Source: Gammaproteobacteria bacterium
Lineage (GTDB): Bacteria > Pseudomonadota > Gammaproteobacteria > Pseudomonadales > Azotimanducaceae
Direction of reading: 5' to 3'
DNA: 64,000 nt
Assembly: GCA_026706935.1 (NCBI GenBank)
Contig: JAPOXV010000013.1
Location: forward strand, 62,001 to 126,000
The position numbers and the translations under genes were made by a program. Under the pieces are notes generated by a model. That model did no database searches, was not told where the DNA came from, and saw nothing but the letters and a program-made list of their open reading frames with translations. Positions 61,801 to 64,000 of this stretch are shown piece after piece. Every line of letters begins with the position of its first letter. Positions within the stretch are counted from its first letter, which is position 1.

Positions 61801-63274
61801 CTGGTTGACTAACCTCCATCCAATTCAGTCCAGCATCGGTAGAGTTGTAGAGGCTGTAGAGTGACTCACCTAAACCCCAGAACGTACTCCCGTCCCATGC
61901 CATCCAATGAATCTCGCCGCCGTCTGGCGAACCGGTCACCTCGTTCTCCTCCCCTCCGTCGGTCCTAATAGCCGAGTGAACCGTAGGTTGACCTAAGAAC
62001 AGGTATGCCGGGAATTGTGTGACGTTGATGGAGTCCGTATTCGAGATTATTTGCTCTCGAGACTTCACATTGCCAACTCGTTCCCACGTATCGCCTTGGT
62101 TGCTACTGAAAGCGATCTCCCACTCGCGATTCTCGAGATCAAGCGCTAGGAATATACGCCCTTGCCGATCTGCGACCACTTTCGGTGCGGTCGGAATACC
62201 GTTTATCTCAATCTCCTCAAACGTCGATCCTAGATCGGTCGACCGAAGGAGCGATTGTGTTTTACTCGTCGGAAAGGCGTGTGAGGCGATGAGCGCATTA
62301 CCGCTCGCGTCGATATCGCTTATCGGAACTTCGAACTCAGATACTGGGACCATGGTTGTCCCACCATCCACGCTGCGCCAGAGCCTCCCACTACGCCCCG
62401 GTGGACTGCGGACTACCCAGAGCGCACCGTCCTCGTCACTCGCAAGCGACGAGATATGGTTCAATCGCGAACGACGCTCCAAATGGATGTGTTCTGGTTC
62501 CTCATCTAATCCTTCGCCCTTCACTAACCAGTCAAAGGCATCCTCGATCGTGACTTCGCCGTAAGCGCAGTGCCCACCGGGTGTAGCGAGATCGCTTCTG
62601 GTTTCGAGCCCGATGGTGTAACGGTAGTACCCATAGCTATCTACACCTGCATACCAAAGAAAATCCTCCGTCGTGTCCTGAACAAACACGCGAAATCGCG
62701 ACTTAAATTCATCTGATGGTTGCCAAAGAGGATCTCTGGTATAAGAACACCCGCACCATGCGTGCAGTCCGCCGCCATAGAACTCGGCGTACCGAGGAAC
62801 GAATTCATTCAGAAAACACGTTCCCTGAGATCCACCCCACAGAAACACGCGGTTAAAGTCCACGGTAAAGGCACCTTCAAAGTGACTTTGAAACAATTCG
62901 TGAATCAGTGATTCATCAGGCGGATACCAGTGCCTAACAACCCTACCAATTGAAGCGACGCGTGTCTCAGGTGAAGCAACGGCAACAGGCACTAAACCGA
63001 ATCGCGTTGCTGCTCGCTTCGAGAAAGGCAAGTACGCATTGAGCATCGCTTCTTGCGAAGCGCTGCTGTTTCCATGGAAGAAGACGACGATTCCAGTTGG
63101 TTCAGCAAGATCAATTCCTTCGGGCAATTCGTAGCGGTACATCAAGCTCCGACCTTGCGAATCCTCGAACAAACCCGTTACCGGTTCGGCGAAAACAGAA
63201 TCGGTCATGCAAACGCAGGAGATCATCGCGACGATAAGGACCCATTTTCGGGTATGTTTGAATGACGGACTCAT
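58802..63274 (-). CDS. Secreted esterase with BNR-like, thrombospondin type 3 and A-B-A-B modules
   Basis: ATG 63274 gives a clean signal peptide (VLIVAMISCVCMTDSVFA); the frame also opens 17 codons earlier. Of 1,490 residues, about 30-265 form an alpha/beta esterase like PHB depolymerases and feruloyl esterases, with VVFFHGNSSAS and the elbow GGSQG (Ser149), and a probable His in GGHCAYG near 234. Residues 270-575 have BNR/sialidase-type repeats (SVDGGTT, STDAGLNW, SNQGDTWE). Residues 580-735 are calcium-binding thrombospondin type 3 repeats (DSDGDGTGNNADDDDDGDG and variants). After a beta-rich part (740-960), modules A, B, A, B fill 964-1430 as in the Spondin_N protein. The tail is rich in Pro, Ser and His. 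It probably degrades a polyester or polysaccharide ester outside the cell. Confidence 0.88.
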   Translation of the reverse strand: MSPSFKHTRKWVLIVAMISCVCMTDSVFAEPVTGLFEDSQGRSLMYRYELPEGIDLAEPTGIVVFFHGNSSASQEAMLNAYLPFSKRAATRFGLVPVAVASPETRVASIGRVVRHWYPPDESLIHELFQSHFEGAFTVDFNRVFLWGGSQGTCFLNEFVPRYAEFYGGGLHAWCGCSYTRDPLWQPSDEFKSRFRVFVQDTTEDFLWYAGVDSYGYYRYTIGLETRSDLATPGGHCAYGEVTIEDAFDWLVKGEGLDEEPEHIHLERRSRLNHISSLASDEDGALWVVRSPPGRSGRLWRSVDGGTTMVPVSEFEVPISDIDASGNALIASHAFPTSKTQSLLRSTDLGSTFEEIEINGIPTAPKVVADRQGRIFLALDLENREWEIAFSSNQGDTWERVGNVKSREQIISNTDSINVTQFPAYLFLGQPTVHSAIRTDGGEENEVTGSPDGGEIHWMAWDGSTFWGLGESLYSLYNSTDAGLNWMEVSQPEDADRWWSGTKISVLEQDQLFILAARQDGLLRDAERSWHRVYGSGFIKSLSELDHHVVVSHTNRDSYISAGRGIFRLDARFRPSDLPTAADADSDGIPDALDDFPMNESEFLDSDGDGTGNNADDDDDGDGVRDIEDAVPLDPGDSLDSDGDGIGDNDDLDDDNDGVRDIVDAFPFDSNESADTDGDGIGNWEDKDDDGDGVPDVLDAFPLFASKSIDTDGDGIDDETDWDDDNDGRHDRYDPAPTDMGESAPSLRFGTREPLPNALRVLLEIVIDPNPELIYPEVKGDHQAYGEIVLSYAEGTAIAFMVDSLGDGVARVYFDANQNADLTDDGPPQRLAAMDPFSLVGHVSATFNVGYQASVVVPYSIHVFFQFDAEGQVSDAWHEASSSWSGRIQVLGDGLVTISTSDFVSDGIFTGTHDYVCIDIDGDGAPIDCEDGSERFEHGSKFKFNGRQVEVLVAASGHHVEIGSREYVVPYMPPASHESWEGIVQISNRDNESGSVEIHAYDDSGAAYGPLTLEISAHATKFFNSSDLENGNENLDLNGSIGEGDGAWRLTLDSDLKLDVFTYVQTANNHLARMHDLVPRQADGNTRVPIFNHAGDSGQVSSLRLINPSENMASVTIRGIDDEGVNSGSTVELQIPSHSARWLTAQDLEMGAEDLEGSLDEGTGKWQLIVASEQPIQVMNLLESPNGTLTNLSSPSYEDGGPLHQVSMFPSASNEAYQGFLRIVNRSDDAGDIGIVGYDDVGDRYGPVTIQIAGNATAEMSADDLENGNEAMGFGQGFVSGAGDWWLEIESDLNLDVFGYARSSDGSLTSMHDAFHRDESGVHVPVFNMSGNEDHISELRLVNPSDDIRTVSITGVDGNGQSLGTPVVFSIAPRATRMLVPNVSEVASEGDETDRSGIPVGNWRLTLQPDGPLRVMSLLKSDGVLSNLSTLPRRFPSDRVDRHPTPAPPIAASRPSHHGRSDTLDERSREGDEIVVSTETLGTIYYQFDYD

Positions 63275-63668
63275 CGCATCATTCCGCGTCGGAGTCTGCA
63301 AGCTGTTGTCGGGGCGAATCAACACGAAATTAACTGTTTACGCCTGAACTATGCAAGGAAATCTTTAGGCGAGAAGCGACGCTGTTAGAGGCGAACCGTG
63401 ATCACCTAGCCGCTTTTCGTATTTGTGACCATACTATCGGAATATGCGCGTTTAAAAATCACCAAATTTAAGGACCTACTATGTCGCCTATGTCGCGTCC
63501 TTACAGTTGTGTCAGCTCGTCTATGCTAGTTGCCTTGGTGCATGTTGTGACGAAACACGTTCGCGCCACCGACGTTAGTTCCAGCGTTAGTAGCCGACCT
63601 ACTCTCGAGGCTGATGCGCCCGAAGCAGCGGTCTATTACTCCTTAAGCACGTGTTAGCGTGATCGACG
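63275..63668. other. Upstream region of the esterase gene
   Basis: About 390 bases without a gene, between the end of the VOC-family gene and the esterase start. GGA lies about eight bases before ATG 63274. An AT-rich patch at 63450-63480 could hold the promoter; no box pair stands out. Confidence 0.4.
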
Positions 63669-64000
63669 CTAGAAGGACAGCGACCTAATTTCAAGCATAC
63701 GACCATCCGGGTCATGACCGTTCCAGCTCAGTCCAGCCTGATTACCTGGTTCGAGGCCTAGCGTCCGAAGTACTTTCGGATCAATTGCCGACTGTACCAA
63801 AGTTATCGCGACGTGCTTGCTTGCACCTTTCCTCAGCCGGAATAAGAATCGTGTGTCGCCAACATCGGTGTTTGGAAAAACCCATGCGCCGTCGCCATCT
63901 CTAACGACGATTAGACCTAGAGATTCATAGAAGCGTTGACTTTCGATCAGATCAGTGACGACAAGGGTGTAAAGCACGTTGGGCAGATTAAGTTCATTAA
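63669..64000 (-). CDS. VOC/glyoxalase-family protein, cut by window edge
   Basis: A small vicinal-oxygen-chelate domain: LYTLVVTDLIESQRFYESLGL at its start, a middle strand TRFLFRLRKG, and the closing NGHDPDGRMLEIRS typical of the family. The frame is open to position 64000 (residues ELNLPN precede the GTG at 63977), so the true start may be outside the window. VOC proteins use one or two of these folds to bind a metal or antibiotic; the edge prevents counting the metal ligands. The context to its left is unrelated. Confidence 0.75.
   Translation of the reverse strand, partial: NELNLPNVLYTLVVTDLIESQRFYESLGLIVVRDGDGAWVFPNTDVGDTRFLFRLRKGASKHVAITLVQSAIDPKVLRTLGLEPGNQAGLSWNGHDPDGRMLEIRSLSF

Overview
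The window reads as chromosomal DNA of a free-living or host-associated Gram-negative bacterium, most likely a marine-type gammaproteobacterium. This is inferred from a TonB-dependent receptor, RND efflux pumps, autotransporter-like outer-membrane barrels, conjugation proteins of the PFL_4710/PFL_4711 families, a PQQ dehydrogenase with cytochrome c, and a cholesterol-oxidase-type GMC enzyme. No rRNA, tRNA, CRISPR array, transposase or integrase was seen. About 28 kb of the 64 kb encodes only four large secreted proteins.

Layout. 1-7.3 kb: a doubtful small gene, then a cadherin-like adhesin with a C-terminal beta-barrel that is interrupted by one in-frame TAA, and a clear terminator. 7.3-21.4 kb: one 14-kb gene on the minus strand for a ~4,685-residue surface protein (Ig-like, Calx-beta, SwmB-like and paired cadherin/fibronectin III repeats, then a barrel related to that of the first adhesin). 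22.2-24.5 kb: a divergent GAF-PAS-kinase-receiver-winged-helix regulator whose phospho-accepting histidine is an aspartate. 24.7-28.9 kb: four overlapping genes of a conjugative-element operon, without the rest of the element. 29.1-33.3 kb: a toxin-antitoxin cluster (hicB with a broken hicA, higB with a higA fused to an ImmA/IrrE protease, an orphan PemK/MazF-type gene, a zeta-like kinase). 33.4-45.5 kb: an apparent minus-strand operon of adaptor, two RND permeases, TonB receptor and PQQ dehydrogenase. 45.8-51.5 kb: a small exported protein, a Spondin_N/Calx-beta protein broken by a frameshift, and a lipoprotein. 52.1-58.1 kb: a six-gene plus-strand operon (alpha/beta hydrolase, acetoacetate-decarboxylase-like protein, two small membrane proteins, patatin, GMC oxidoreductase), probably for steroid or other lipid conversion. 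58.8-63.3 kb: an esterase with sialidase-like and thrombospondin type 3 repeats. The right edge cuts a VOC/glyoxalase-family gene.

How it fits together. The degenerate sensor-regulator lies head-to-head with the giant adhesin, and two dyad-symmetric sites lie between them, so it may control that gene. The RND pair, TonB receptor and quinohaemoprotein look co-transcribed and may handle one substrate at the envelope. The lipid operon resembles the separated parts of what is a fused GMC-hydrolase protein in other bacteria. The esterase and the Spondin_N protein carry the same paired A-B-A-B module, for which I know no named family. Functions come from motif recognition alone; no search was run.
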